64,000 bases of DNA from Adiantum capillus-veneris (Eukaryota > Streptophyta > Polypodiopsida > Polypodiales > Pteridaceae), in NCBI GenBank assembly GCA_014529385.2, contig CM043953.1, positions 86,268,342 through 86,332,341 of the forward strand, written 5' to 3'. Each line of letters opens with the position of its first letter. Within the stretch, counting starts at the first letter, position 1. Below, piece after piece: positions 20,506 through 32,239 of the stretch. The notes under the pieces are model-generated. The model had not been told where the DNA came from and did no database searches. It saw only the letters and a list, made by a program, of their open reading frames with translations. Position numbers and translations under genes: made by a program.

Positions 20506-21340
20506 ATGGCTGACAACAACACAGATGTCTTCAAGATATTTGCTGTTGAGGACAGTGCGTTGGATGGGGACACTAGCTTACCCTATGTGGGACTATCTGA
20601 TGCAACACGTTCTTGTGTCAAAGGGTGTCTGGAATATTGTGCAGGTTATTGATGTATGTCTTGGTTCTGAGGATGTAGGCGATGTTGAGGATGTTGAAGG
20701 TCTTGCTGCAAGGATTGCTGCTATTAGAGTTGTTTTGCCTACGGTAGAACAAGCTCATTTGGATGTAAAGGATGCGTAGGCTCATGCATTGATTGCGTTG
20801 TCTGTGGAGCACACCATTGTTCCTCACATCCGTTCAGCAAAATTTGCAAAATAGGCTTGGGATATTCAGTCTAGTCTTTATGCAAGTCGCAATGAGGCTA
20901 AAATTGCTTTGCTGCGTAAAGAGCTGGAGTCAAAGATTATGCATGAGGAAGATGATATGGACACTTTCCTTGCAAGTGTCAAGGATATCAATGAGCAACT
21001 TATTTTTGCAGGTGAAGTCATTTCGGACAGTTCCCTTGTGCAGACTGTTCTTGATTCCTTACCAGATTTTTTACAGACTTTTGCTAGTACTTGGAGACTT
21101 ATGACCCAAGGAAATCCAGAAGTTTTCAAGTTTGATGCATTATGCACATTGCTGTTGCAAGAGTCACTTTCCAGAAAAAATAGGATTAGACAGCGTGTAG
21201 TTGCACAAGATTTTATTTCTTCTCAAAGAAAGGGTGGTAACAGCAATGCAGCCCACTTCTTATGGTTCTGCTGCGAGTGGCAAAACTTATGTTCCCAATG
21301 CTTCTGCTGGCAGCACATCCTCTGGAAATTCTGGCGATAA
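20506..21340 (+). pseudogene. Copia-2 Gag
   Basis: Starts at ATG 20506 (MADNNTDVFKIFAVEDSALDG), then a frame change near 20570 into MQHVLVSKGVWNIVQ, AARIAAIRVVLPTVEQAHLD, and after two TAG codons ALLRKELESKIMHEEDD, FLASVKDINEQLIFAGEVI and LVQTVLDSLPDF. This is the UBN2-type capsid region of plant copia Gag. Codons TAG at 20777-20779 and near 20852 are in frame, and a further frameshift near 21200 leads to the zinc knuckle. The upstream in-frame ORF beginning near 20405 is leader sequence, not Gag. Confidence 0.85.
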
Positions 21341-21830
21341 GGGAAAAAAGAAAATGCGTTGCCATTATTGTAAAGCTAATGATCACTTGATCAAGTCGTG
21401 TCCTAAGTTGAGGGCCAAAGAGGCTAAGAAGAAAGAGGGTGGTTCCACTACAAATGCAGCCATTGTTGAGTCTTCTGTGAAAGGAGACTGTAATGCTGAT
21501 GTTGATGCAGAATGGGCTTTTAGCGCAAAGTGCACTTACAAACCTGTTGTCCATGATGCATGCTTGCAGTTGCTGCAGATTCACATGTGTGGTATTTCGA
21601 CAGTGCTGCTACAAAGCACATTACCTCACATTGTGAATTATTTACCTCTCTCGAGTCTGTCCCTCATGGGAATTCAGTCACTTGTGCCAACAATTCCTCT
21701 TATCCCGTTCAAGAAGTTGGAAAGATTGTGCTTACTTCTGCTAATGACAGTTCTTTCACACTTGTTGATGCACTTTATGTACCTGGGATCAAGAAGTCTT
21801 TTGTCTGTATCTGAACTTGCTAGACTTTGA
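21201..21830 (+). pseudogene. Copia-2 zinc knuckle and protease
   Basis: A Ser/Gly-rich linker precedes the knuckle CHYCKANDHLIKSC at 21360-21401, then a Lys-rich segment. After a frameshift near 21550 the protease reads VWYFDSAATKHIT, with Asp at 21599-21601. The usual DSGA is DSAA here, so the glycine is lost. VDALYVPGIKKS marks the end of protease, after another frame change into LLSVSELARL near 21800. Confidence 0.85.
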
Positions 21831-21835
21831 CTTGT

Positions 21836-22423
21836 AGTCAAATTTGTGGATGACAGATGTACAATTCATGATCTCAGTTTTGATGATGAAATCGTTGCAT
21901 CTGGGCTTTTGTGCCCTGGATTGTATAAGCTCACTTTGTATGACAAGTGTGGACAAAAGTTTGCAAATGCAATTGCAAATTCAAGGGCTATTTCAGATGC
22001 AAAACTTTGGCATGCACGTTTTGGTCATCTGAATTTTGCAACTTTGCTGGTTTGCAGAAATCTGATATGGTTGTTTCTTTGCTGCCTCTTGAAGCACGTG
22101 TCAAATATATTTGTGAAGGTTGTATTTTGGGTAAGATGTAGTGTTCTAAGTTTCCAAAGGATGGTTCAGCTCGGGCCACATGCAAGTTGCAGCTTGTGCA
22201 TAGTGATGTTTGTGGGCCCATGCAAACTCCGTCCTTGGACAATTACCTGTACTTCGTGACTTTCATTGATGGTTACTCCAGGCATGCATGGGTATTTCCA
22301 CTTAAAGAAAAGTCCAAAGTTCTTATGTGCTTCAAACAATTTCTGGCTATGGCTGAAAATGTCTTGAAATGTACTATGGGCACCCTCCGTTCCGATCGAG
22401 GGGGGGGAGTATATGTCTCATGA
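21836..22423 (+). pseudogene. Copia-2 pre-integrase domain and integrase core
   Basis: Pieces in two frames give DAKLWHARFGHLNFATL, EARVKYICEGCILGKM (zinc site), LQLVHSDVCGPMQTPSLDNY with the first catalytic Asp near 22205, TFIDGYSRHAWVFPLKEKSK and TLRSDRGG with the second near 22390. An eight-base G run at 22399-22406 coincides with the frame change into the next segment and is probably a slippage indel. A TAG near 22138 also interrupts it. Confidence 0.87.
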
Positions 22424-23594
22424 ATTTAGTGCATTTTTGGCTAGTCGTGGGATAAAACGCCAATGTATAGTGCCTTATACACCTCAGCAAAATGGTGTTG
22501 CTGAGAGGAAAAACAGGTTAATTATGGAAATGGCACGATGTATGGTCAAAATTCAAGCTTTGCCGCATTCTTTTTGGCTTGAGGCCATCATGTGTGCCAC
22601 TTATGTACTAAATAGGTGTCCTATGAAAGCTTTGCAGTCTATTACTCCATATGAACCATGGCATGATAGAAAGCCTTCTATTGAGCACATGCGTATTTTT
22701 TACTATTTGGCATATGCTTTGGTGCCACAAACACAACACAAAAAATTGGATGATAAGGATGTCAAATGTATTTTTGTTGGTTATAGTCCTGAAAGCAAAG
22801 GTTATAGGTTGTATCGTCCGCAAACAAAACGTATTCTCGTTTCACGGGATGTAGTGTTTGTGGAAGATTTTGTTCAGTCCTTGCTGTCATGTACTAGAGA
22901 CAGTAATCTAAGCTTAGAGGACATTTATGACACTTTATTGTCTCTTTTCAGTGGTGGAAATACGAATGTAAGTTTCAATGAGGAAAATGTACAACCTATG
23001 TGGGTTTCTGAAAATGTTACGGATCAGCCTATTACTGATGCAGATGTACATGATGCACTTGATGAGGAAAGGGCTGAAAATGAGCAGGCTACAGGTATGC
23101 CAAAATGGCTGGTGCACACTTTGCATGACAGCAAATTGGATGCACCTTTGTCTAGTCGTACTCGTTCAGGCTCTCGCCATGCATCTTATGCATCATATTT
23201 TTATGATTTGGTTGTGTCTAGCTTACATGATGTTGAGGAACCTCTGTCTTTTGATGAAGCACAGAATTCCAAAAATTGGATGGCTGCCATGCAATTAGAA
23301 TATGATGCATTTATAGAAAATGACACATGGACTTTATGTGATTTGCCTCCTGGCAAAAAGGCCATTGGTACGAAGTGGATTTACAAGTTAAAATGCAAGC
23401 CGGATGGTGAGATCGATCACCATAAGGCTCGACTTGTTGCAAAGGGTTATGCACAGCAAAACGGCATAGATTATGAAGAGACTATTTGCTCGCACTTGTT
23501 GTATGACTACTGTGCGTTTTCTATATGCATTGGCAGCTCATTTTGGTTGGGATATACATCAATCGGGCATTGTTACTGCTTTCTTGAATGGTGA
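22413..23594 (+). pseudogene. Copia-2 integrase C-terminal part and reverse transcriptase N-terminal part
   Basis: The longest open part of Copia-2: YTPQQNGVAERKNRLIMEMA with the third integrase acid near 22503, ATYVLNRCPMKALQ, KKLDDKDVKCIFVGYSPESK and ILVSRDVVF, then an acidic linker, then NWMAAMQLEYDAFIENDTW, GTKWIYKLKCKPDGEI and RLVAKGYAQQNGIDYEET. Near 23480 the frame shifts; FLYALAAHFGW continues in 23473-24024. Confidence 0.9.
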
Positions 23595-24839
23595 CATATT
23601 TGAGGAAGTTTTAACGCAGCCTCGCGGTTTTGTCAAGAAAGGACAAGAGGACAAAGTGTGCAAATGTAACAAAGCTTTGTATGGGTTGAAGCAATCTCCT
23701 TGTGCTTGGTATGAGAATGATGACACTCATTTGGTCAAACAAGGCTTTCATAACAGTCCAACAGAAAGCACATTATATGTAAAGTGTGAGGGTGATGTAC
23801 TTCTCATTGTGGTTCTTTATGTCGATGATTTGTTGATCACTGGACCAAAAGAGAGACATATTGCTGAATTTAAGGCTGACTTATATGCTACTTTCAAGAT
23901 GAAAGATTTGGGACTGTTGCATCATTACTTGGGTATACAGTTTAAGCAGTGTGATGGTGGTATTGCCTTGTGTCAGAAAAGATACATAGAGACATTTCTA
24001 TGTAAGTTTGGACTTGAGGATTGAAAACCTATTGCCACTCCCATGGAAACAGGTTCGAAGTTGAGTCTACATAATGTTGGCGATCGTGCTGTTGCTGATG
24101 TCACTCTATCAAACTGCTGTTGGCTGCCTCATTTATGAATGCAACACAAGGCCAGATATTCAGATTGCAGTCTCACAGGTCAGTAGATTTATGCATAGCC
24201 CAGGGTCTAAGCATTGGTAGGCTGTCAAGAGGATTTTTCGCTACCTTAGTGGCACTTTACATCTTGGCTTGTTTTTATCCCAAGGGGGATCATTGCCACC
24301 AGGCCTGCATTCTTTTTCAGACTCAAATTGGGCTGGTTGTTTTGACACGTGAGTGTCCACAAGTGGTTTTTGTTTCATGGTTGGCAGTTCATGTATATCA
24401 TGGTTGAGCAAGAAGCAACCTACTGTGGCCACTTCGAGTTGTGAGGCTGCGTACAAGGAAGTCTTCACAGCTACGGTTGAGTGTGTATGCCTCAGACGCC
24501 TTATGGCTGTTTTGGGTGTTCGGCAGGACACTGCCAACACTATCTAAACTGACAGTTAGAGCGTATTGGAAGTTTCGAGGAACCCAATTTTTTGTGCTCG
24601 CACAAATCACATCGAGGTGCATTACCACTATGTCAGGGAGAGGCTCTCAACATGAGAGATCAGCTTGGCGTATGTGCCAACACAGGACAACCCTACAGAT
24701 CTTTTCACAATGGCATTGTCTCGTGAGAAGCTCGAAGCCTTCCACAAAGCTTTGGGCTTACTCCCCTTTGTGGACTAATCATGTCCTCAGGGCATGGCAC
24801 TTCCCTTTACTCATGTGCCAATTCTCGTTCACCGCATGA
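23473..24839 (+). pseudogene. Copia-2 reverse transcriptase end and RNase H
   Basis: ALAAHFGWDIHQSGIVTAFL, KALYGLKQSPCAWYE and the catalytic LYVDDLLITG (YVDD at 23818-23829) are followed by FKMKDLGLLHHYLGI and a TGA at 24022-24024. Downstream, DVTLYQTAVGCLIYE, RPDIQIAVSQVSRFMHSPGS and the RNase H remnants SDSNWAGCFDT, ISWLSKKQPTVATSSCEAAY appear in shifting frames. The C-terminal end before the 3' LTR is heavily degraded. Confidence 0.88.
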
Positions 24840-24840
24840 C

Positions 24841-24854
24841 TCCAAATGGGGATA
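24841..24854 (+). promoter_or_regulatory. Copia-2 polypurine tract region
   Basis: TCCAAATGGGGATA adjoins the 3' LTR; AAATGGGGATA is the likely plus-strand primer. Confidence 0.7.
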
Positions 24855-25080
24855 TGTTACCATATACATGTGGTACTGATGTGTGTGAACACACTAGGAC
24901 CACCGAGCATTTTTTCCCTCTTTAGGAAGTTTTTTCTCCTGTGCATTGTATATACGCCCATCACTCTAGGGCTATCTATCTTTCCATTGCACACTAAGTA
25001 ACACACTCTCTATTGTGTGCCTTGAGCTTCCTTTGTCTTCTCCAAGCTGTGTGCGTTTCTCTGCATCCCTAATTCCAACA
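24855..25080 (+). repeat. Copia-2 3' LTR
   Basis: 226 bp, TGTTACCATATACATG...AATTCCAACA; its last 127 bp match 19910-20036. Confidence 0.9.
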
Positions 25081-26683
25081 ATCCCTGCTGCATGGTTTTT
25101 GTGTGATTTGGACTTGTTTAGGTCTGGCAAAAGTCAATCTCTAGGTTTGTTTTAGGGTTTTCCTCTTTCAACAATTTTTTTCTCTTTTGACCCACTTTTT
25201 GAACTTTTTTTGATAAAAATTCTTTGTAGACTTTTGTTTTGGAGACTTTTGTTCACAATGGTCTCTGCTACTACAGGTTGGAAAAGTTTCTATCCAGAAA
25301 TTTCTCAGGGGTACATGGATCGCAGTCCATGTTCCACAACTTTTGGACTTGATCTTTGGTGTGCTAATAGCTTATGATGTTTGAAGCCTAGTTATCAAGA
25401 AATTTTTGGATTTGGATCAGTTTTACCCTACCAAAACTAACTTCTACAGTCTTCTCTGACGGTTTTGACAATGAACTATTTTTTGCTCTTTTGACCACTT
25501 GTTGCAACTTTTTTGCACATGGATACCTGCTATCTACTGCTCAAATCTCAGCCAAAATTTTTGATGAGGTACATGGATTGCGATCCATGTTTGGCCTCAT
25601 TTTGACATGAAACTTGGTCATCATTTAGTCCATGCTTTGGTGATACTCTTCCCTAAATCTTTTTGGATTTGGTCAACTTTCTCCTAGCCAAAAGTGAGTT
25701 TTTATGTCTGCTTTGCGGTTTATGACTAATTTTTTTATTTGACTGAATTTTGCTATTTTGATCAACTTTTCCAATTATTTTCTACACTCCTTTTTGGAAA
25801 AAAATTTCCACTAGTTATCAAGGATATACTTATCAAATATCAGATCCAAATGTCAAAAGGTACATGGATTGCGATCCATGTTTGGTAATATTTTTTCATG
25901 AATTTTGTTATGCAGGTTCTCTATTCCCTGTAGAAGACAATCTCACCCCTTTTTGAATTTGGATCTCAAAAAGTTAAAAAATACCAAATTTTGTGTCCAC
26001 AATGTCTGTTTTGTTTTTTTTGCACTTTAAGCCAATTCTGATGTATTTTTGAGTTTTTCTTTCAAGCAAACTTGATCAGAGCAGTGTCCCATTGATGTAC
26101 AATGTCATTAATCACTTTTTTCCAAAAATGGTCTCTAGGGTACATAGATCGCGATCCATGTTCCTCCTCAGATTTTGGCTAGACTTTCCAGGTTGCTTCT
26201 AGAGAGTATGTTGATGCCCTAGATCCACAAATTTTTGAATTTGGATCTCTTTTGAGGTCTCTACCATCAAATTTTCAGAATTTCAGAGTTATGGTCATTT
26301 CGGCCAAAATATGGTTTTCACCCTTTTTTTCCCTCAATCTTTTAGCCCAAATTTGATGGTGGTAGTTTCAACTTACCCTACTCCTAAGTACTGAAATGAA
26401 ACATGAAACAAAACAAACAGAACTGTACAACATAAAGTTGAAACGAAAAACGGAACAGCACTTTGAAAGCATAGAGAAAATTGAAGAATGAAATGCTTTT
26501 GGCTATCTCACTCACAACCCTCTTTACCTCTCGAGAATAGATCTAGCAAGTCTTTGACTTCTAGACTCCTAAACCCCGTGTCTAGTTGCTTCACTACTAA
26601 AGTGTAAATGGAATGGAGAGACAAATCTTTGGAAAAGAACGCTCTAAATAAGCACTAGGTCACTCACCATCTAAGTATCATAT
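25081..26683. repeat. Diverged ~280-bp tandem repeat with conserved palindrome
   Basis: Four units can be anchored on ACATGGATYGCGATCCATGT-like sites at 25313-25332, 25571-25590, 25862-25881 and 26142-26161 (spacing 258, 291, 280). Between anchors the units share only fragments such as TTTGAATTTGGATC and TTTTGACC, so they are old. No coding potential is seen. The stretch 26340-26683 has no visible feature. It may be the internal leader region of a minus-strand LTR element whose primer site is at 26684. Confidence 0.65.
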
Positions 26684-26701
26684 CCTCGACAACGGTACCA
26701 A
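26684..26701 (-). promoter_or_regulatory. Orphan primer-binding-site-like sequence
   Basis: Minus-strand TTGGTACCGTTGTCGAGG resembles the TGGCGCCGTTGCCGGGG-type primer site of Athila/Tat gypsy elements, with several changes, and follows CGCTAACA, a plausible LTR end. No paired LTR is visible in the window. Confidence 0.35.
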
Positions 26702-27868
26702 TGTTAGCGGGTCGTCCCGATGGACGTCTGCAGCATAGCTATCAAGCACTAACATAAATTCAATACTCAAAGAAGTGACTCGGATGGGGCACGGAGACTC
26801 TTTGAGATCATCAATCTCAAGAAACGAACCTTAACAAGCAAACACACCAACTCAACAAGAAAACGAACACTCAATGATTAGGAAAATCTGTCTATGTCCT
26901 TTCTCACAGCTCTAGGTCATCACTCCATTTCGACACTCAAACACACTCAAAGTGCAACGAAACTTTAGGAGGAGGTCTAAGACACCTAGGGGCACTATCC
27001 TACCAAGTCTGGTTGCAATCCAACAAGGTACCAAAATCACAATCCATCATGAAAAAGGTCCCGAAAACTGCAACATAACTATCGAGAAATGTCTCCCTAT
27101 GGTCTAAGAATAGTTTCCTATAGTCAAAACGACCATAAACAGTGATTTAAGCACTCAAATTTTAAGATTAGGCTCACTAGTGCGTAGTCGCATACCTCAA
27201 CAAAAATTGACAATGCTTACACTTGAATGAAAGATCAAAGAGAGAGGAACACAATGCAAGTTTCAAAACTGAGATCTGATTACCTATTCATTAGTTGCGT
27301 TGATTACAAGTTGGAGCAGCTTTGTAGCTTGAGTGTACGTGCAGCAGAGCTCTCTCTTCTCTAAAGATAAGCCTTCCTTTCACATTAAATTTATTCACAT
27401 TTATACCTAAGACTTTCTAAATGGCCAGTGGCCAGTTCACATGGACCTTTACAAATATCATGACAACATTACAACTTAGGGAATCGACTGTTACTTTGGA
27501 ATCAGGATTTACACAGAGTATCACTACACTAGCTCGACAAAATAATAGACTACAAATGCGTTGTCCGGCTATGTGTCCGATCACATGGGCGCCCATTCGA
27601 TCAATCCTCAAACACGCAGCTATTGCATCAATAGACTTGCCGACTACACGTGATCCTCACCATTGACCAAGTCATCACGACGATGTGAGACCAAGTGCTA
27701 TGATGGGAGCATGGTGGTAGATGGCAAGGAGCTTGCCCAGCCCCTCCAGCATAGAGTGCACCTTCTGTTAGAGGGTTGGGAGCAACCCGCTATCGAAGGG
27801 CTGCACAATCAGCTCCACTTCTGCCTACAATATGCAGGCATTGTACATATGCATTGTTGATAGCACTT

Positions 27869-27871
<3 letters not shown>
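26702..27871. other. Possible LTR remnant, otherwise unassigned
   Basis: If the preceding motif is a primer site, the sequence from TGTTAGCGGG (26702) rightwards is the 5' LTR of a minus-strand element. I cannot place its far end, and no second copy is present. No gene is recognised; short frames at 27421-27860 have no family signature. Confidence 0.3.

Positions 27872-27909
<38 letters not shown>
27872..27909. repeat. (GA)n microsatellite
   Basis: 38 bp of uninterrupted GA. Confidence 0.98.
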
Positions 27910-27911
<2 letters not shown>

Positions 27912-28273
27912 ATAGTGTTGAGTCTAGGTATTCTACTCTTGCAGTTGCGTGTGGTGACCCTAGCAAACCCACTGCAACATCGACAATTCAAGCCCTTTCC
28001 CTCCAATCTCCATTGCCATTGGGTTCTCCCCCCAACCCCCTCCCTCTCTCTCTCTCTTTCTCTACATGCGCACAATTATAGTGGTAGCAAAAGCGATGTT
28101 TAAACTCCTCTACTATTTTAGAAAGGCAATGGGTTTTCACGGTTTGTAGACATTTTTAGGGTTTGCAGATGTCTCGTATGATTTTGCAATTCTCTGGCAA
28201 TTTTAGCCACGCTAAAAAATATACAAATTGAGGTTTTTTTTACAAACACTGCTCCCTTTGCTGTGAAAAACTT

Positions 28274-28320
<47 letters not shown>

Positions 28321-29285
28321 ATACTCGAGCCCACCAAAAATCCAAGATTTTCTACATTCCAATGCTTAATTTTTTAATATAGATATAAAAATAAATGTTT
28401 AGAAAGATGTAGAGTTACACCCAATGTGCGAAAAAAACCTGGATTTATTGTATTTTAACCGATTAAAAGTGAAAAATCTCGGCTAGCTTTTGAGCCTGCC
28501 TTTAAGAAAACTGGTAAATGCTTCAATTAAATACCGCAAATGCTTCAATTTTTTGCCTCAAAAGTGAAAGAGTGTGAAGGGGGGCCTTATTTATTTTTGG
28601 CAAGCCCTGATCCCACCTACAAATTTGTTTGGGAGGATGGTGCCATGGGGTAATGGAATAGTCCCACATGGGGTGGAGTGAGTGCAAAGTGGAGAGTATA
28701 AAGGGGGGAGTGGGAACCCCATTAGGTTGAATCAAAGGGAAAGTGGAGCTCTTACTCTTTTGGCTATGGGGACTCGTGGGTGTTTGGGCAAAGAGTGGGC
28801 GCCTATTTTGGGCTCCCACAAGCTGGCCAAGTGCCTTCACACCTTTTTGGACCTTTGGACACTCCACCTTGCCCACTCCCGAAGTCAAAGTGCACCGACA
28901 TAGAGCCCCCCTTTCCCAAAAAAAGGTCAAAATGAACCAACAAAAAGGGGAGATGAGAGAGAAAGATGTTGGCTAAGATAAGGAAGAAAGATCCACTCCA
29001 ATAAAGTGAAAAATGCCCCCATTATTATAGCTGAATTTTTTTGCACACCCCCCTTTCTTACGGAGACTTGTTTTTTTGGAGTTCTTTGAGAGACTCCAAT
29101 CTTCAAAAGCTTATAACTCTCTCATCTATTATCGGAATCAAGCATCTGGATACTCTATGGATGTCTACACAACACAAGCTTTGTCTTTATGGTCTTGGTT
29201 TTCAGCAATTGAAATCATGGTTTGGGTCAGATATGTTTCACGCCCGACTTTACAGGTGTTTGGCTAAGTGTTTTTGTGGCAATCA
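27910..29285. other. Unassigned sequence with a (CT)n tract
   Basis: Contains (CT)n at 28280-28319 and two shorter CT-rich runs near 28045. From 28550 to 28940 a minus-strand frame of 135 residues stays open but has low-complexity composition and no recognised motif. Nothing else is supported. Confidence 0.4.
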
Positions 29286-29658
29286 AACATGGCAGATGAG
29301 TTCTCATAGTTTCTTGGATTGCCTAATGAGAATGCACAGACTTTTATTGAAAACTTTAAAGTCAATTCCTTACAACAAAATATACTAGACCAAGCTATAT
29401 CGTTGTGATTTGCTGCAATATAGTTTACAAGATGAGGCAAAAGCTTGGTTACACATATATGAGGAGTTGATGCAGGCGCAAAATCCAGGGGTAGTTTTGG
29501 ACTACAATCGTGTGAAGAAGCAAGCTTTCCTGGCACAATACAGATCCATTGAAGTAGCTTATGAAGTTTGGCATGAAATTCTGGCATACATATGTTCAAA
29601 TTGTGGACAACACTTGAGGCGGTTGTGTAATTGGATTGCAGCCTTCGGAGGGTCATGA
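29286..29658 (+). pseudogene. Retrotransposon Gag-like fragment
   Basis: Two frames give FLGLPNENAQTFIENFKVNS, then LQYSLQDEAKAWLHIYEELM and KKQAFLAQYRSIEV. The order 'short helix, L..EAKAWL, FL..Y' is that of the Ty3-type Gag domain. A frame change near 29395 joins the halves. No primer site, protease or LTR is visible, so this is an isolated remnant. Confidence rests on motif spacing only. Confidence 0.4.
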
Positions 29659-29889
29659 GGTTTTGCAAAGCCAAGCCGTGGGGGCCGGGTTACCCAGGGT
29701 AAGGTGGATTGGATTGTTGAGGTCTCTTGGGATTACTTTTATGATGTTTTTGTTTCTCTCCTTCTTTTGTGTAGGGGTGTGTGTTTGTGTCTGATGTTTA
29801 TGTATAGAGCACAACCATTTCTTTTGAGACTTTGACAAAGTTTGTTGAATACCCAAATATGTTGGTGTTAATCAAGGCTGCGAATTTAT

Positions 29890-30881
29890 TCTTTTGTGTT
29901 CTATCTAACCTCTCCTATAAGACGACTAGAGCAATTTTGGGAGGATAACAGTAAGTGCTGGAAAATTGATGACTCTATAGCAATTCAATTTCAAGTGAAT
30001 GGCTTTGAGATCTTACTAGTATACAGGGTGTTAAAAGAGATTGATAAGCTAGTGATGCCAATTTGTGAATCCAATTTTGAATGGGACGTTTGGATATGGC
30101 CCGGGAGTAGCCTCTTTTGGAAACCACATTCTAAAGGCATTTACCATGCCTTAATGCACGAGGCTAATTGGTGTAGCCCCCTCAACAAATTATGGAAGAG
30201 TCACTGGATGGAAAAACGATGGGAGGGAGTCATGGAGAACATCTGGAAGCCAAGGTGGCCTCAGTATATGAAGGTATTTCTATGGAAAGTAATGTGGGGT
30301 GCTCTGTCGACGGGCGTAAAGATACAAGAAAGAGGAATCGGGTACGATGGCTGCTCGGGGTGCAGAATAGCTAATGAAGACCTAGCCCACCTTTTCGTGG
30401 GATGCCAGGCTATCAATGGCATGGCTGGGAAAATATGCAAGTGGATTCAAAGGAAATGGAAAATTAAGTTCTTCAAGACTGATCTACTCTTTGGCAGTAA
30501 CAGGATGGAAAGTCCTGCTCTTCTTGTTTGCACTTAAATAACCAGATACTACTTCTTTCACCATATTTGGCAAGCAAGAAATCATCGCGTGTTTGAGGGG
30601 GATCTGGCTGTGGCAAGATTTTGTGAAATCGTACAAGAGACCAGAGTGACAATCCACATGATCGGAGGCAAACAAGCCTCAGAGGACTGGTCTAGAACCA
30701 TACATGTCATGATGACAACTTGTAATAAGTAAAGCCTAGGAGTAGTTGTGGTCTCTCTGTCAAGCAAAAAACTTGTAATCTTTTGACCCTCAAGGCTCGG
30801 TCTGAGCTTGAGGTTGGTGTATATTTCTGATGTTCTTAATACTATCCACTCACAATTGTGAGTTTTGCCAAAAAAAAAAAA
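29890..30881 (+). mobile_element. LINE-B: 5'-truncated L1-like LINE
   Basis: Encodes only the C-terminal part of ORF2: WPGSSLFWKPHSKGIYHALM, then a zinc-binding reverse-transcriptase-associated domain, YMKVFLWKVMWGALSTG with CSGCRIANEDLAHLFVGC, then KICKWIQRKWKI. It ends with TCACAATTGTGAGTTTTGCC and 12 A (30870-30881). The same order, ending and poly(A) are found in LINE-C, so the two are copies of one family. The 5' edge, near 29890, is where similarity to LINE-C stops. A target duplication is not obvious. Confidence 0.88.
29896..30537 (+). pseudogene. LINE-B ORF2 C-terminal remnant
   Basis: Open for about 210 residues, with a TAA at 30535-30537; the following frame ITRYYFFHHIWQARNHRVFEG is homologous to LINE-C, so the true C-terminus lies downstream near 30730. 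The C..C...H...C pattern of the zinc-binding domain is visible (CSGC and HLFVGC). Likely role in the intact element: nucleic-acid binding during target-primed reverse transcription. No reverse transcriptase core remains. Confidence 0.85.
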
Positions 30882-32148
30882 GATGACCACAAAATAACTT
30901 GAGGTTCCTTGGACGTTGTCACATAAACCCATCTATATCCTATTCTATATACTCTATTAATTAGATAGGGGCTACATCCATGTGGCTGCAAGCATGAATG
31001 CCCCTATCTTTCTCTTCCTTTACCAAAGATTCCAACACGGGTTACCTATGGTGCTTCATTGCCAACGTGGCAAGTGGTCGACATCGGCATGGTTCTGCCT
31101 TGAACAACGTGCACAATGCTACCCTTGAATTCAAAGCACATGGCACGGGAGCGCCATGGGAGGGTGCTATTCTTGAGATTACTACTACGAGCATAGTTCC
31201 CCTTAGAGCCCTTCATGTGCCAACGGCTAGGTCTACAACTAAGTGCCTTGCACACGGCCTCCACCTCATGGACTACACCCTTGAACTGCATTGCATACGT
31301 GGAGGGTGTCATTGAATTGTGGGAAAGAGTGGGGTACTTACAACCCACCCCTCTTCTTTCTGTGCTTCTCACACCAACTACTCCTTGCTCGATGAACCTC
31401 CCATCAACCTCAAACCTCTGCTTTCAGCCTTGCATGTTCTTGTGCACCCTTAAATTCCTATCCACTGCTCTACTCCCTTGGTAGTAGTCACACATCTTCC
31501 AAACATTTGTAGCAAACGACAACTTGATCATGTTACGGTAGCAAGCTGCATTACGAGCATGGTATTACTTAAACAAATGCCATGCATCCAAGCAAGTATC
31601 CCTTTGCTCTTGAGCCCGCACCTATTGAGCCTTCTTTCAGACCACCAGTTCTCACTCACCTCCCTCTTGCTCTTAAACAAGCTCCTGCTAAACCTGCTCT
31701 ATGATGAGTCTCAATCTCTCTGTCTCTCTTGGATTTCTCTTGAACTACTCTCGTTGCTCCAATGTTCTCGGACTAGCCTCTACTGCCTCTCCTTAGATTT
31801 CTCTAGAACTTCTCCTACTACTCTTGCTCTCTTACCAACATGTAGCACAAGGTGATATGGTGTCTCCCTATTTCCCAAAGATTGGACAAGAAGGCAAGGG
31901 AAAGGGGTAGTAGAAGTTGCAAGATGGGGCATAGCTATGCGGAGTCTAAATAGGACCCAAGGGAGGTGTTTTCCATTCCCCTAGCTATTACAGAGAAGAC
32001 GCCTCTTCAAATCCAATTTACAGTAAATAAAGCCGTCACATTAGCGGTGTGTTTGCAGAACCGTAATTTGCTTATGTGAATAATACATGCATCACTATGG
32101 GTGATAATGGTTGGAGAAATAATTTGTGGTCAGGTTTATCTATTTATG

Positions 32149-32239
<91 letters not shown>

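Larger units (their letters stand above)
19910..25080 (+). mobile_element. Copia-2: degraded Ty1/copia element
   Basis: Plus-strand element with a truncated 5' LTR (19910-20036), primer site, gag-pol remnants and a complete 226-bp 3' LTR (24855-25080). The 127-bp 5' LTR remnant matches 24954-25080 base for base in length, so the first 99 bp were separated by the Gypsy-2 insertion. Domain order (Gag, knuckle, protease, integrase, reverse transcriptase, RNase H) is copia. It has many stops and frameshifts and is the oldest layer of the nest. Confidence 0.92.
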
